Positions 10,438-21,659 of a stretch of 64,000 bases of DNA are shown here, piece by piece (the stretch's first letter is position 1; each line of letters opens with the position of its first letter). The position numbers and the translations under genes were made by a program. The notes beneath the pieces were generated by a model. That model saw nothing but the letters and a program-made list of their open reading frames with translations. It ran no database searches and was not told the DNA's origin. Source of the DNA: Plantago major (taxonomy: Eukaryota > Streptophyta > Magnoliopsida > Lamiales > Plantaginaceae); contig CM048839.1 of assembly GCA_026545765.1 (NCBI GenBank), positions 86,008,414 through 86,072,413 of the forward strand, given 5' to 3'.

Positions 10438-13400
10438 GTGCAGAACACTCTAAAGAAGAATCCAACATGGCATTTTGATAGTGGATGTGGGAAGCACATG
10501 ACAGGAGTCAAAGTAAATCTGGTCAACTACAAAGTATGCAACACTGGACCAAATATCATATTTGCTAGAGCAGAAGTGAACCCAACCGTAGGATTTGGAG
10601 TTCTGAAATTGGGAGCCCTCACAATCACTAGAGTACTACATGTAGAGGGATTGAAATATAATCTTCTTAGCATGAGTCAATTTGCTGACAAAGGGTTCTT
10701 AGTGAAGATCAAATCTAAATTTTGCAAACTGATTGACAATGAGTCAAAGAAGGTAGTCTTGGTTGCTAGGCGGAAAGGGAGTCTGTATGTTGCTGACTGG
10801 GAATCTGCCACAACTGAAGAATGCCTCATGGTGAGTCAATCTGGCTACACTGAAGAAAATTGGCTATGGCACAAAAGGATGAGTCACTTGAATTTCAAAA
10901 CTATGAATAAGCTAGCCAAGAAAGAATTGGTTGTTGGACTACCTAAAATGGCATACAGAAAAGATGGTGTATGCTCAGCTTGCCAATTAGGGAAACAAGC
11001 CAAAACATCTTTCAAGTCTAAAACTAGACATTCCAGTGTGAGGCCACTGCAACTGTTACATATGGATCACTTTGAGTCCTCAGTAACTAGTTATGTAGGA
11101 AAGAACTATGGTCTGGTTGTTGTGGATGACTACTCAAGATTCACTTGGGTTGTTTTCCTCAAACAGAAATCTGACGCAAGGGTCGAGATACCAAACCTGC
11201 TGAATAAGCTTGAAGTGGTATCTGTGATCAGAACAGACCATGGTACTGAGTTTGTGAACCAGTACATAAAAGAGTTTTGTACTTGCAAAGGTATACAACA
11301 TCAACTATCTTTAGTAAGGACACCACAACAAAATAGTGTTGCTGAAAGGAAGAATAGGACCCTAAAAGAAGCAGCAAGAACAATGCTTGATGACACTGAA
11401 ATAAGTGAAATCTATTGGGTTGAAGCTGTAAATACAACTTGCTACACTCAAAATAGATGTTTGATCAACAAACACCATGATTAGACTCCTTATGAGTTAT
11501 TGATTGGTAGATCCCCTAGTATCAAACATTTAAGGGTGTTTGGTTCCACACGTTTTGTTCTTAACAATGCCAAAGAATATCTAAGAACATTTCAACTAAA
11601 GGCAGATGAAGTAGTATTTCTTGGTTATTCAAAGCTTATAGAATCTACAACAAAAGTACACAAAAGATTGAAGAATCTGTGCATGTAGTATTCTGTGAAG
11701 GAAGCAAGAAAGTACCCTTAAATGAAGAACTCTCAGATAGGTTCAAAGAACTTATGATCAAGGATTCTGAACAAGAATCTCAGAGAGGAAATGATTCTGT
11801 CATTCACTTAGAGGATGAGTCTGACGATGAAAGGCAACCATTGCCAAGTAACAACTAGATGACTTTATGACATGATGAATAATTTCCTTTGAGAAATCCA
11901 TAAATGGTTCACGTCACTGAGAATCTTCATTATGAAGAGGTCTCTGAGCAGGAGGTTGTTGTGAATCCTGTCTCAGATGCCCAAAACACTGAGCAAGTGT
12001 TAGATATCCCATGTACATCACAAGTGCCAGATATCTCACAAGTATCTCAGCATGATCGTAGTGATACAAAAAGGAATCATAATGATAATGATCCTACTAG
12101 TTCTAAACCCATTATAAAATGGATAAGAGATCATCCTTCAAAGGACGTGATAGGTCCTTTAGGCCAAGGGGTAAGAACTAGGATAGCAATAGCAGAAAAT
12201 GCAAATTCTCTCTATGGATGTTTCATCTCAAATATTGAACCAAAGACCATTGAAAAAGCATTAAGATACCAAGACTGGATCTCAACAATGCAAGAAGAAT
12301 TGGATCAATTTGAGAGAAACAAAGTCTGGAAACTAGTTCCCAATATTGATGCAATATTTGTCATAGGAACTAAGTGGGTTTTCAGAAACAAGAAGAATGA
12401 ATCTGGTGAAATAACCAGAAGCAACGCAAGGTTGGTTGCCATGGGATTCACCCAGAATGAAGGATTAGATTTTGATGAGTCATATGCTCCAGTTGCAAGA
12501 TTGGATGCAATCAGACTATTTATAGACTTTGCAGCCATAATGACTTTAAAGTTTACCAAATGGATGTCAATAGTACATTCCTAAATGGTGAGCTTGCTGA
12601 GGAAGTCTATGTTGAGCAAACACCTGGTTTTGAGGTTTCCTCAGAAAGCAAGATGGTCTATAAGCTTCTGAAAGCTCTCTATGGACTTAAACAAGCTCCA
12701 AGAGCATGGTATGACACTTTGGCCAAGTACTTGCTGGGAAGTGGGTTCAAGAAAGGAGAAGTTGACAAAACTCTCTTTACATTGAACCATGATGGGAAAC
12801 TACTCTTAGTACAAGTTTATGTTATGACATAATCTTTGGATCTAAGGACAAGCAACTTTGTGAAGACTTTGCTGAGCTTATGAAAAGCAAATTTGAGAGG
12901 AGCAGGATGGGTGAATTGAATTAGTTCCTAGGGTTGCAAGTCAAGCAACTTGATGTTGGAATATTCATTAGTCAAACAAATTATGCAAAAGACATGATCA
13001 ATAAGTTTAATCTAAAGCCCTCTGAGAAGAATGCTAAGATATCTATGAACATTGGAACCAAAATGACCTATACTGAATCTGACAAGAGTGTTGAAGAACA
13101 CAAGTATAGGAAATTAATTGGGTCAGTACTTTACCTCACAGCAAGCAGACCAGATATTCAATATGCAGTTGGTGTGTGTGCAAGATTTCAAACAAATCCA
13201 ATCCAGTCACACTACAACATTGCTATGAAAATTCTAATGTATGTTAAAGGCAATGTAGAAGTTGGATTGTGGTATCCAAAAGAGAGTGGCTTGAGTCTAC
13301 TTGGCTATTCAGATGCTGACTATGCTGGATCAATACTTGATAGAAAAAGTACCTCAGGAACTTGTCAATTCCATGGTTCTAGATTAATATCATGGTTCAG

Positions 13401-13767
13401 CAAGAAACAAAACTCAATTGCTACATCAACCACAAAAGCAGAGTATATTGTTGCTGGTTCTTGTGCTTCCTGAATCTTGTGGATATAATAACTCAGAGAC
13501 TATGAGATCAATGAAGAGAAAACTCTTATTTTCTGTGATAACAGAAGTTGTATTGCCATAACTCAGAATCCTAAGTTCCATGCCAAAACAAAGCACATTG
13601 ATGTTAGACATCACTTCATTAGAGATCATGTTGAAAAAAGCAATATTGAGATACTCAAGATTGGTACTGAAGACCAACTTGCAGATATCTTCACCAAACG
13701 TTTGCAAGAGAGCATATTCCTAACTTTAAGACATAGTATTGGTTTAATGGAATTGCTAAGGTGCTAA
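10438..13767 (+). pseudogene. A pol: protease, integrase, RT, RNase H
   Basis: Domains in Copia order. Protease has WHFDSGCGKHMTG (about 10468-10506; the D-S-G active triad is kept). Next come the gag-pre-integrase zinc domain (LWHKRMSHLN...CSACQLGKQ, 10864-11000) and the integrase core with MDHF (11062) and RTDHGTEF (11229). RT runs from about 12260 ([14 protein letters not shown]) through [22 protein letters not shown] and a damaged YVDD. RNase H has DRKSTSGTCQF and the HIDVRHHFIRDH end. Defects include TAG at 11482 (a Lys codon in B), a 1-nt deletion in the YVDD box near 12824, a TGA at 13471 and several more stops and frameshifts. It ends with TAA at 13765-13767. Confidence 0.88.
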
Positions 13768-13775
13768 AATTGGTC

Positions 13776-13987
13776 ACTGAGACGGTAACTCAGTAAGCCA
13801 AAAGGAGAAGGAGAAAGGCAATCTGAAAAGAAAGGTACTTTAAGAGGGAAAGAGATATCTGAGACTGGCACTCAGATATCAAGACTAAATGTGAAAAATT
13901 GTGCAAAGAGGTATCTGAGACGGGTACTCAGATACCAAGGCAAAGGGTAAAAAGGCTATCACAAAAATCTGAGACGGGAACTCAGAT
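13776..13987 (+). ncRNA. Array of four hairpins with a fixed 7-nt loop (element A)
   Basis: Four stem-loops follow the pol stop. 13776-13794 has stem ACTGAG/CTCAGT and loop ACGGTAA. 13854-13880 has stem GATATCTGAG/CTCAGATATC and loop ACTGGCA. 13910-13936 has stem GGTATCTGAG/CTCAGATACC and loop ACGGGTA. 13967-13987 has stem ATCTGAG/CTCAGAT and loop ACGGGAA. Stem differences are compensated on the other arm. Two equivalents occur in B at 27316-27392. Function is unknown; a structured RNA signal (packaging, splicing or translation of the downstream ORF) is my inference. Confidence 0.7.
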
Positions 13988-14004
13988 ATCAAGAGGGTTA
14001 TACA

Positions 14005-14639
14005 GTGAGGGGGAACACAAAAGAGAAATGTAGTACAACTGTCAGAAGTCAACTACTCTCTTGTGCTTTGTATGTTTCCTTTTTAGTGAAATTTAGAAAT
14101 AGATCAAATGGTTAACACAGTAAGCTCAGATATCGATTTGTCCCTTAGTCACACAAATAAGTCATGACTCAGATAGCTACTCACCAAAATTCATTAATTG
14201 GGCATAATTACGTGTTAATTGTGATCATTGCTGAGAAAGCAATCCAAGCCCTTGAAAAATATGGCGTTCCGAATTTAACGGCCACGATGCGTCTCGGTAA
14301 GTTAGTGGACTGTAAAAACAGATCATGGCCCACTAGCATTTAATGCAAAGCATGTTTTTCACCCACGCCTCAATGCAAGTACACAGATACATATACACAA
14401 AATCAATTTGTGTGTATTTGTCTGTTAAGATTACATTGCTATATAAAGAGGATTTTGGCAAAGACAAACACTTTTGCCTAATCCCACATTCGATCTTGCA
14501 CAAAAATAGTAAAAACCCCTCTAAATTTTCTGCAAATTTTCCTGCTAATTCATTGTTCCCTGTTTAGTTTTTCTACAAAGAATCACTATTCAATTTCTGC
14601 AAACCCTTCTCATTTTTCAAACTCTTCTACTATGTAAGA
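14005..14639 (+). other. Leader between pol and third ORF of A
   Basis: A GAGGGGGAAC purine tract (14007-14016) recalls the extra PPT-like motifs known in Sireviruses, and B has the matching AGGGGGAAC at about 27410. The stretch then runs through a TATA box (14440) to the ATG at 14641. I see no ORF in it. Confidence 0.55.
14440..14448 (+). promoter_or_regulatory. Internal TATA box of the third ORF, element A
   Basis: TATATAAAG lies about 190 bp upstream of the ATG of the third ORF. The same box in the same setting (GCTATATAAAG, followed by TTTATGGCAAA- or TTTTGGCAAA-like leader) occurs in B at 27852-27860. Conservation in two diverged copies and distance from the LTR promoters suggest a dedicated promoter. 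Confidence 0.55.
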
Positions 14640-14640
14640 G

Positions 14641-16441
14641 ATGGCACCAAAACGCGCAACTACTTAGAAATCCGAAGTCTCTACTTCTGGTACTGTTGCA
14701 AATCAAGCACCAGTGTTTATTATTATCAACAACAGACTTGCTGGAGATTTTAATCCAGAGCATTGGTCCTCCAACCACATAATGATTTGGGTAGGCGCCC
14801 TGGTTGACAAATACATGGTGGGTGCTGCGGAAAACCCAACCAATATACAATTGATCCTTGACATGCATGAAAAGGCAAAGATCAAGGAATTTTGCTCGGC
14901 TCTTCTCAGTGGTGTATCTGTTGTGGATGTCTTGGAGTTTTACAACAACTCCAAGATTGTTACAAGTATGATTGATGGCACTGAAAGAGTGTCCATCAAG
15001 ACAAAAGTCCAAGGAAAACAAATTTTCCTGGACTATGTATCTTTCAGTCAAATCTTTGGGCTACCTACCCAAGGAAATGATTTTTTAGATAGACACTAAA
15101 GATGAAGTCCTTCATGAAGGAGTCAAGACACTATGCAGTGATGTATGTGATCTTAAAGAATCTGGAGCTCCCATTGAATTCAAGTTGTCCATCATTAGAA
15201 GAAGACATCTGGTGGAGCACTGGGATATGATGGCTCACATACTCCACAGATGCTTCGATTCTCTTCAAGGAGGAGCTGACCAGATCAGCTTGGAGAGATG
15301 GATGATGATGCTCCTACTCAATAAGCATGATGATAGGCTGGAAAACCCATTCAACTGGGGAAAGTACGCCTTTATGAAGTTAGTTGACAAGGTTCAAAGT
15401 TTTAAACCCACAATTGTCAAAGGACTTGCTGAACCTAAAGCCATAGTGAGTTTTGGACTTAAAATTTGCTACTTGCTGGAAAAGCTTAGCTTTGTTCTCA
15501 GAGAGACGACTGAAATAGCCAACATCAACTTACTCCGCAAATATGAGTATACCAATCTGATGAAAGAAGTTGCTGAGCTTCAAGAGACAAAGAAAGGTTC
15601 CAAGAAAAGAAAGACATAAGAGATATCTGAGGGGTCAGTTGTGACCAAGAAAACCAGATCATCCAGAAGGAAGACAACTGGCAAGAAAGAGGAAACTCCC
15701 ATTGTGGAGGTAGACTCTCAGATATCTGTCCCTAGTGCTGATGAGGACACCAATGTCAATGCATCCTTAGCACACATTGGAGGAAGTGGTGCATGAGAGA
15801 CCACTCACACTCTCTACTGAAGCAGCAGGGATTATTGATAATTCAGTCCCAAATTTTGATGAGGACTCTGAAGTTGAGAGGGAAACTATAAACCCTAAGG
15901 TTGTTGAAGAAGCAACTACTTCTAAGGTTGCTGATAAAGTAACTATTTCTAAGGTTGCTGAAGACGCAACACCATCAGAGCAAGTAACTCTCAGAAGAAT
16001 AGAAGATGCTCTGATGAGTGATGACCTAGTACTTAAGGATACTGCCACTGCCTTAGTACTTAAAAATCTTTCTTAAGAAGATCTGGACAGGCCTCATACA
16101 GCCACACCTTCACCTTCCAGATCAAGATCACCACAACAACCACAATAGCCACTAGTGGATGCTGTTGAAATGATCCTTGAGTTGCAAATATTTGATGAAA
16201 TACCAGCACAGTTTATTGCTGAAGAAAATTCTGCAAGTGAGCAGGCTCCCCAACTCTCTACTAAGATGGATCAAACTGAGGTTGCGACTCAGAATGATCA
16301 AATAGTGGAGGCAACTGAGACTCAAACTCAGGAAAGGTCTGAATTACCTGAAACTTCAAACAAAGAAGAGGTCAAGGGACAACAAGACCAACACATGGAA
16401 TCTCCACGAGTTCCAGAGACCAATCAGCCTACACTGATCTG
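14641..16441 (+). pseudogene. A third ORF, first exon (PF20167-like N-terminal domain)
   Basis: The ATG at 14641 (MAPKRATT) is followed by a TAG at codon 9, then a long open stretch. Landmarks are VLEFYNNSKI, KTKVQGKQIFLDYVSFSQIFG, a frame break near 15100, and RRRHLVEHWDMMAHILHRCF...GADQISLERWMMMLLL to about 15600. The layout resembles the plant-transposon-protein domain found in env-position ORFs (PF20167), but I recognise it only loosely. After it comes a low-complexity acidic, Val/Glu/Ala-rich region with short repeats (KVVEEATTSKVADKVTISKV). Several stops break this copy. B (27975-29620) has the parallel segment, which shows the family-level ORF was long and continuous. Function unknown. 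Confidence 0.65.
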
Positions 16442-17335
16442 GTTACTGACTGGTTTAACTCTCTACTTGTGAATTTCTATGTATTTTAATCTTGTTATTT
16501 ATAAACTTTCTTTATTACAGGCTGAAAAAGAAACATAACAACAAGAGGTAGCTGTAAAGCATGCCTCAGAGACTGAGAAGGAGGTTTCCACAACCTCAGT
16601 ATCCAAGGAAACTAAGCCTGTACTACAGGTAAAATTAGTTTTCTAAAAGCATACACTTTTCAGATATCTTTTTTAAACACTTGACTAACTAAGTGTTTCT
16701 TTCTTAAAGGCTCCAACTAAGATGAAAAATGATGAGGCTGAAAAGCCAGAATCATCAGAGACACAACCATAGACTCACCAAGTCTCTGAAGAACATGTAT
16801 CTGAGCCTTCCACTGAGAAGGTATACAACTCAGATATCTATATTCTTCATAGTATACTCTGATCATTTTTCTAAGTACTTAACTCCTTCTACTCACAGGT
16901 TCAAAGAGAAGTAGAAGTTGCTGAGGAAGTGACATCCAAGTCCCCTCATGCAATGGAAATTGATGTGGCTCCCAAGCCTGCATCACCAGAAAAAGTACCA
17001 GAAACTACACCAGTTTCTGAGGGACATGAATCTGAGCCTCCTAGCGTGGAGGTAATTGACATCTCAGATATATTATGTCTCTAACTTTTTCTCTCAAAAT
17101 TTATAAGTGTTTTGTTACGTTTAATTCTCAGGTTCAGAAAGATATGAAAGTTGCTGAGGACAAGACTCCTAAGTGTCCTCCTCACACAAAGATATCTAAG
17201 GGTCCTTCCACCTCAAAAGTTCAACCATCTGAGCCTGTTGCTGAGACACAGGTAACTCAGATAACTGACAACTTTGTTTCTCAGATATCTGCCAAAGTTT
17301 TGATACTTAATCAAAACTCTTCCATTTTCTTTCAG
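16442..17335 (+). other. Tandem array of five short GT-AG introns and four symmetric exons (A)
   Basis: Predicted introns are 16442-16520, 16629-16709, 16821-16898, 17052-17131 and 17252-17335 (78-84 bp, T-rich, each starting GT and ending AG after a pyrimidine tract). Exons between them are 16521-16628 (108), 16710-16820 (111), 16899-17051 (153) and 17132-17251 (120). All are divisible by three, all introns are phase 0, and the exons encode related Glu/Val/Pro-rich repeats (VAEE.TSKSP, SEPSTEK, SEPPSVE). Introns 1-4 contain in-frame stops; intron 5 has none and could be retained. Exons 2 and 3 each carry one nonsense codon. B has matching introns, so this is a family feature. Confidence 0.65.
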
Positions 17336-18998
17336 GCTCAAAGAAGTGCTATAACGGTACCTGAAGATTTAAACTAGGACCTACTTCCTTTCTTCAAGGA
17401 ACATACACTGCAACAGAATCTTAAGTGCTGCAAGAGATGGCAAAAGCTCAGATGCTCTGGTCTATCTGAGATCACAAGGGTTAATGGCAACCCTACAAGA
17501 AAAGCAAGAGAATTTGACCCTGAGACATATGTGCATGCAATGTTTCCAACTGAGCAATACTCTTTTGCCACATTGACGAACAAGAACTTTGTCAAGGAAG
17601 TAGCACAAAAGCTTCTTCATGATTTTGAAAAGGCAGATGGCCAGACCAGGTATGATATGGCTTTCAAGTCAGCACTACCAAAGACACTCCAAATTGCTCC
17701 CACTGAGCAAGAGGAAGTAAATGGACAAATGATCACTATACCAGAAGTGATCAGGTTTCTGATGATGAAGATGACAAGGAGACAAATGGAAATGATTATG
17801 AAGAACCAAAGTCTCTTTCTGGCCATAAAAAGGATAAGGATGATAAGAAGGATGATGATGATGCCCTTTAATGCCTCAGCTGCTGACAAGCACACTGAGA
17901 GGAAATCACATAACTCCCCCTCTCCATCTCCTCAGAAATCTACCCATCCTTCTCCCCAACAAGAAGCCACTACTACACAAGTAGTTGAGCACTCTGAGGA
18001 CAACACTTAGAAGATATTAGATGCACAAGCCAGAGTTGCTCAACTCAGACAACTGTTAGAAGAAGAGAAGCACAACTCAATCTTGAGATGGAAGGCAAGA
18101 TAGCTGAGTCACAAGCCAATCTGAAAAAGATTGAACAACTCACTCGCAAGGAGGAAGAAGCCCTTGCTGAGCAAAAGAAACTCCAGCTTGCTATCCAAGT
18201 AATTGCTGAGGAAATAGATGCTAGACAAGTATCTGAAGACAAGCATAATGCTGAGGCTGCATTACCAAAAGATGTACCATCTTCCTCCTCACTGAAAGGA
18301 AAGAAGCCCATCTCAGAGATTTTTGCTGGGCTTGTAGATGTTGCAGAAGAAGCCTTGGAGGATGAAGATCACTGCAGTGATGATTCTGATGACTCAGAAA
18401 TAAAGAAGTTGGCAAACCACCCAAATGAGCACATGGTGGTTTCACACCTTAAGAGAAAGATGATTGCTCCTCAAAGCTTTAGCAAAGTGCCAAATGTTCA
18501 CTCCACTGACTACATGGACAGGTTCAAAGTCCTGAAAGAACTCCGCAAGGAGTTGAAACAACAAAATCAAGAAGTAATTGCATCTGTCCCTGAGGAACTG
18601 AAAAAGTTCACAGAGATACTCACTCAGAGAACAACCAACCTAGTCATTGCTCAGAGAGACTTAGGCATGGTCAGGGAAGATGACAATAATTTAGCTGTGA
18701 AAGCCCTAAATGAAGCAAGCTATGCCTCTGGAAAGGCAGATGCCACTCAAGGACCCCTTGTTGAGCTCACACACAAGGACAATGACATTATTAAGCAAAA
18801 TCAGGAGCTTAAAGCTGAAGTACAACAACTTGTGGATGCATACAATGCACTACAAAAGAATTTTGAATCTCTTTCAGAATCTTTTGTACTCATTCTTGAT
18901 CAGTCAAACATGACTAAGGTGGAAGGTTCTTAGGGTTCTCAGAAAGGAAGAGAAAACAACAATAAGAAAAAGAGAACTGAGCCACCACTTAGAATAAA
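17336..18998 (+). pseudogene. A third ORF, middle part with coiled coil
   Basis: After the last predicted intron the frame continues with a TAG after about 12 codons. A compact region (FDPETYVHAMFPTEQYSF, LLHDFEKADGQTRYDMAFKSALPKTLQI) follows, then an acidic and Pro/Ser-rich linker. From about 18080 comes a predicted coiled coil (ESQANLKKIEQLTRKEEEAL...) and a second helical segment ending KNFESLSESFVLILDQ near 18900. B carries the same modules (34511-35785). A frameshift near 17760 and a TAG at 18008 break it. Interrupted by solo LTR G at 19003. No transmembrane helix is obvious, which argues against a classic envelope protein. Confidence 0.65.
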
Positions 18999-19003
18999 TG
19001 AGC

Positions 19004-20434
19004 TGTTAGGAATATCTGTTAGTATTTTGATCACTCATCACATGTTCTTATCTTAGCCAGAAAGGTGATTAAGTGCTCTTGGTTCATTTGAACATTGTAA
19101 AAGAGGAAATCACTGAGTATGATTAGTCTAGTAAATCTTGTATTAAGATAATAGGTCTCTGAGTGTAATTTTTATTTCAACAAGACCATGAAGATCAATC
19201 CTAGCAATGGAGCTTTTCTGAAGATTAGAAGACTGAAGATTGCACAAGGTTTATGAAGACACAAAGGTTTAGTCTAACTCAGAAAGACTATGTCCTTAAT
19301 CCTTTCTTAAGTATATTAACTTACTTTTAAAATATAATTCTGGACATATGACATCATGGGTATGGAGCATGCAAGCCATTAGAAAGGCTCATGTATCCGT
19401 TGAGACTATAGGACAATGAACAGTACTATGCATTAAATGCATCGGCAGAAATGCTGCAAAAAGCAGTCCTCTCTGAAAAATGAGATAGTGACTTCTGAGT
19501 ACATAGTTCAAGATATAAACGGATATAATTTGATGGAGAGCACAACGGATATAATTCAAACGCCTCTCATATTTATCTATATATATATCACACACTTAGA
19601 TGCTTGAAGAACATACCTTAGAACGCTCTATCTTGCAAACTTACCATCAAGCAAAGTATTCTCTCAAGCACTCTACTACCCTTTCTGAAAGCTTTCTGTT
19701 GCTTGAAGAATCACTAGTAGTTCTAAGTTGTCCTGAACCTTAACAAGAGATTGTTATTCGTGAAAGAGTTGAACTATCAGATACCCTTTCTGAAGCTCAT
19801 TCTCCAGAACGGACACCAATTACTTGGGTCAGTAAAGAGCAGACTGTCATCCACTGAACAAGTGTATTAAGTAGTCTTGTTCTATTAGGCTCTCTGAAAA
19901 CATAACTGAAAAGTTATACGAGAAGCCTCTCTGACAAACCTTATAACCAACACCATCAAGGCGTGGAGTAGAGGAAGTACTTGATTTGGGAAATCAGGGA
20001 ATAACTCCAAGGTTATCTGAGTAGAGGAAGTACTTAGCTCTAGGAGCTGGGGAATAACTCAGGGGGAACATTTGGTTGGGAACCATTTGTTTAGGAATCT
20101 TAGAATAAGGATTATTGTAAGGTGAACTCAATTATCTGTTCTAGTGAATTCTAGGTCTCAGAAAGACCAAAGTGGATTAGTTGGATGATTACGCCACCTC
20201 CAGATACCACTATACTTGCTGTGTTATTTACCTTTCTGTATTTACATTTCAGCAAAGCACACACACACACTTACTTATTGTTTCTGCACTTACCTATCTT
20301 AAAGTCTTCCGCGCTCTGAATTTAAGTATCAGAAACCCCCAGGTTTCTGAGAAACTGTGTTTATCGACAAAATTTTTAAAAGACTATTCACCCCCCCACT
20401 CTAGTCTTTTACTTTGCCGTTATCTGGACCAACA
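19004..20434 (+). mobile_element. Solo LTR G (Sirevirus-like)
   Basis: This is a 1431-bp LTR starting TGTTAGGAATATCTG and ending TCTGGACCAACA with its C tract (about 20391-20398), flanked on both sides by tgagc (18999-19003 and 20435-20439). There is no PBS or PPT and no internal DNA, so it is the product of LTR-LTR recombination. It belongs to the same superfamily as A, B and C but is a diverged subfamily, with a TATATATATA box near 19580. Confidence 0.92.
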
Positions 20435-21488
20435 TGAGCCTTCCTCCAGTCAGAATCTGCAGATTGTGCCCACTACTCAGCAAACTCCTGCACAAGGAGT
20501 AGTCACAAGGGCCAGATCTCAGAAATCTCCAAGGGGAACCAAGGCCCCAAGGAGAAGAAAATATGTAGGGAATGATGATGATGATGATGATGAGGAAGAA
20601 GAAGAAGGACAGATCATCAAACCCTTGGGCAATGAAGAGGGATGCCAATCTCCCACCAACTTTGATGATGATGATGAGGAGATAGATCGTGATGAAGCTC
20701 CTCTTCACAAAAAGAGAAGAAGGGATGATAACCCATCTGAGCTCATAGCTGCAGTACCATTGACAGCTAGAACACCCTTTGGAAATACCAAGTCTATCCG
20801 GAGAGGATCTTCAAGAAGTAACCCCCCAAGAGAAAACTCAAGACAGAGAAGGAACAAACTGAGAGCTGAAATGAGAAGAAGTCAACCACCACTCAGGCTA
20901 GAAGAAGCCAAAATTGAGTATGTGAAGCTTGACAATGATTCCTCTGTCTACAGATGCATTCATCAAAGGAATCGATATCGGATAATGGAACTCAAGCAGT
21001 TACTGGTAAATGAAGGAGGATTTCCAGTACCTATCCATCAACAACTAATGGCATGGAGAAAAGATAAGCCTATTTTAGTCAACTTAAACCATTTCAAGAA
21101 CTGGCAGGATTTTGAAGTTGTAAAAAGACAAGAAGACATGAGAAAGGAACTTGCTGAAGAATGTCCATATGGCAAACCTGATGATGTGCACAGAATCCCA
21201 AACCTATCTGGGACAGGTACAAGGCTAAGGCTTGTTGTGGAACTCTATGAGTCATTCTACATGACTGAAGGACAATACGAGGGTGACATCACATATCTGA
21301 AGATAATATATGAATACTTCAATCTCTCAGATATCATAATTGAGCATGCCTGGAAATGGGGGAAGTATCTGTGGATCAAACACTTTGCTAAGAAGAATCC
21401 TACCAAATCATACAAAGAAGTCTGGAAGTCTGCAAGAGACACTGAGATGATAGTAAGGACTTTGCTCTATGATCTACTTGCCTGCTGA
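20435..21488 (+). pseudogene. A third ORF, C-terminal domain
   Basis: This resumes after the solo LTR. A basic/acidic linker (SPRGTKAPRRRKYVG, poly-Asp/Glu, KKRRRDD; a likely nuclear-localisation type cluster) is followed by a conserved ~190-residue region: AKIEYVKLDND, GGFPVPIHQQLMAWRKDKP, DFEVVKRQEDMRKELAEECP, PDDVHRIPNLSGTGTRLRL, ESFYMTEGQYEGDITYLK. It ends TGA at 21486-21488. B has the same domain (36265-36700), so it is the best conserved part of the ORF. Without the solo LTR it joins the 18934-19003 reading. Function unknown. An open reading into the LTR upstream is accidental (it lacks an ATG). Confidence 0.7.
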
Positions 21489-21659
21489 AGTTTTGAAGAC
21501 TTGAAGACTTGTAAACTAGAATGTTTACTTGGAGCTTGGTTACTCCTGTTATTCTTTGTAACGAAGTATTTTTGTATCTTGCAGACTGTCATTTACTGTC
21601 TAAATTTTTTGAAAAGGTTATCTCTGATCCTACTTGTATTTTATCTGATGAACCTACTC
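21489..21659 (+). other. 3' untranslated stretch of A before the truncated LTR
   Basis: Non-coding. It matches the region after the third ORF in B (about 36910-37060), up to the shared CCTACTCTCAGAT. There the B sequence goes on to the PPT and LTR start, whereas A jumps into the middle of its 3' LTR. Confidence 0.6.

Noticed and set aside
14005..14016. The GAGGGGGAAC tract as the true 3' polypurine tract of A
   Set aside because: It is far from the 3' LTR and followed by the third ORF; B has its real PPT at 37239. It is recorded as a PPT-like motif only.
20181..21488. A 435-codon open frame that seems to fuse LTR and third-ORF sequence
   Set aside because: It crosses the solo LTR G boundary (20434), begins at a TTG and has no ATG before the third-ORF part; the LTR half is chance.
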